Shown piece after piece: positions 63,709-64,000 of a stretch of DNA of 64,000 nucleotides. This stretch comes from Thermosinus carboxydivorans Nor1. GTDB lineage: Bacteria > Bacillota > Negativicutes > Sporomusales > Thermosinaceae. The notes under the pieces were generated by a model that was not told where the DNA came from, did no database searches, and was given only the letters and a program-made list of their open reading frames with translations. The stretch is from NCBI RefSeq assembly GCF_000169155.1, contig NZ_AAWL01000012.1, forward strand, positions 1 through 64,000, in the 5' to 3' direction. How positions within the stretch are numbered: position 1 is the stretch's first letter; the number at the start of each line of letters is the position of its first letter. The translations under genes were made by a program, and so were the position numbers.

Positions 63709-64000
63709 TTAAAACCTAAGCTTCCATAACTCGCGCTTGTTGGTACTCACGGCGCATATCCCCTTTTGTAGCGCCTCGGCCACATCTTCTGTGCCCTCAA
63801 TAAGCCCACCGGCCAAAATCGGCAGGCCAGTTTCCCTAATTAACTTCTGTACTACTCTCCCAGGAACAGAAGCAGGAAGAATTTCTAGCGCATCAGGCTT
63901 GAAATTGGAAAGTAAATGAATTCCGGTTCTGACGGCTTCCGAATCCATGATAAACAGCCGCTGGACAACGATCATTCCCTGTTCACGGGCTATCTTGGCC
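63709..64000 (-). CDS. glpP: Glycerol-3-phosphate-responsive antiterminator GlpP, C-terminal part (cut by the window edge)
   Basis: About 97 C-terminal residues are present: AKIAREQGMIVVQRLFIMDSEAV, then SNFKPDALEILPASVPGRVVQKL and LPILAGGLIEGTEDVAEALQKG. These are the TIM-barrel end typical of GlpP, with the phosphate-binding GG loop. The gene begins beyond 64000. It ends AVSTNKRELWKLRF, as usual. It lies just upstream of glpABC and the leader hairpin. Confidence 0.9.
   Translation of the reverse strand, partial: AKIAREQGMIVVQRLFIMDSEAVRTGIHLLSNFKPDALEILPASVPGRVVQKLIRETGLPILAGGLIEGTEDVAEALQKGICAVSTNKRELWKLRF

Overview
The window is most likely chromosomal DNA of an endospore-forming member of the Bacillota. 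The evidence is the sporulation and germination genes (spoIIE, yabP, yabQ, spoVB, spoVT, a gerA/gerB/gerC/gerC cluster, a SpoIID-domain lipoprotein), the Firmicute-type neighbourhoods lysS-greA and spoIIE-tilS-hpt-ftsH, and AAGGAGG-type ribosome binding sites with frequent GTG and TTG starts. The GC-rich coding sequence, the PsiE protein and the complete anaerobic glpABC set suggest the Sporomusa/Thermosinus group (Negativicutes); this lineage call is an inference from gene content. Almost every gene lies on the minus strand. The exceptions are a small membrane protein (24459), an alcohol dehydrogenase (31438), a PhoR-type kinase (35867) and a group II intron (49192).

Region 1-24200 (read right to left) is a housekeeping block. 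It holds yabP, a lytic transglycosylase, yabQ, divIC, an S1-domain protein, ppx, spoIIE, a two-part ThrE-type exporter, tilS, hpt, ftsH, a fluoroacetyl-CoA-type thioesterase, pssA, panC-panD behind a structured leader RNA, birA, bioY, coaX, dusB, an unknown conserved-looking protein, an uncharacterised trio (HTH regulator, quinate-dehydrogenase-like, acyl-ACP-reductase-like), greA and lysS. At the extreme left three tandem strong promoters fire out of the window, as expected for an rRNA operon just beyond base 1.

Region 24200-31100 carries spore germination receptor genes (gerA, gerB and two tandem gerC paralogues) and a SpoIID-domain lipoprotein. Region 31100-41100 is a rearranged phosphate regulon: pstS, pstC and pstA; an oppositely oriented phoR; psiE; then phoP, pstB and phoU. 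Three triplets of TGTTAA with an exact 11-base period (Pho boxes) precede pstC, pstS and pstB. Scars surround the block: a chemotaxis-receptor 3' remnant after pstA, a 5' group II intron stump between phoR and psiE, and IS30-type remnants at 11.1-11.4 kb and 31.2 kb.

Region 41100-48750 holds hup, yabN/mazG, spoVB, spoVT and mfd. Region 49192-51079 is a group II intron whose maturase reading frame is shifted. Region 51400-64000 is a glycerol-3-phosphate locus. It has glpP (cut by the window edge), glpA-glpB-glpC behind a terminator hairpin that is a likely GlpP target, a three-gene sensing module (PhnD-like binding lipoprotein, histidine kinase, LuxR-type regulator), glpT, and a second GlpA-like/FAD-oxidoreductase/DUF1667 operon.

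Several genes (the acyl-ACP-reductase-like gene, birA, the LuxR-type regulator, the intron maturase) contain apparent single-base frameshifts. Either the sequence has indel errors or these genes are decaying; raw reads would decide. No tRNA, CRISPR array or prophage was seen.
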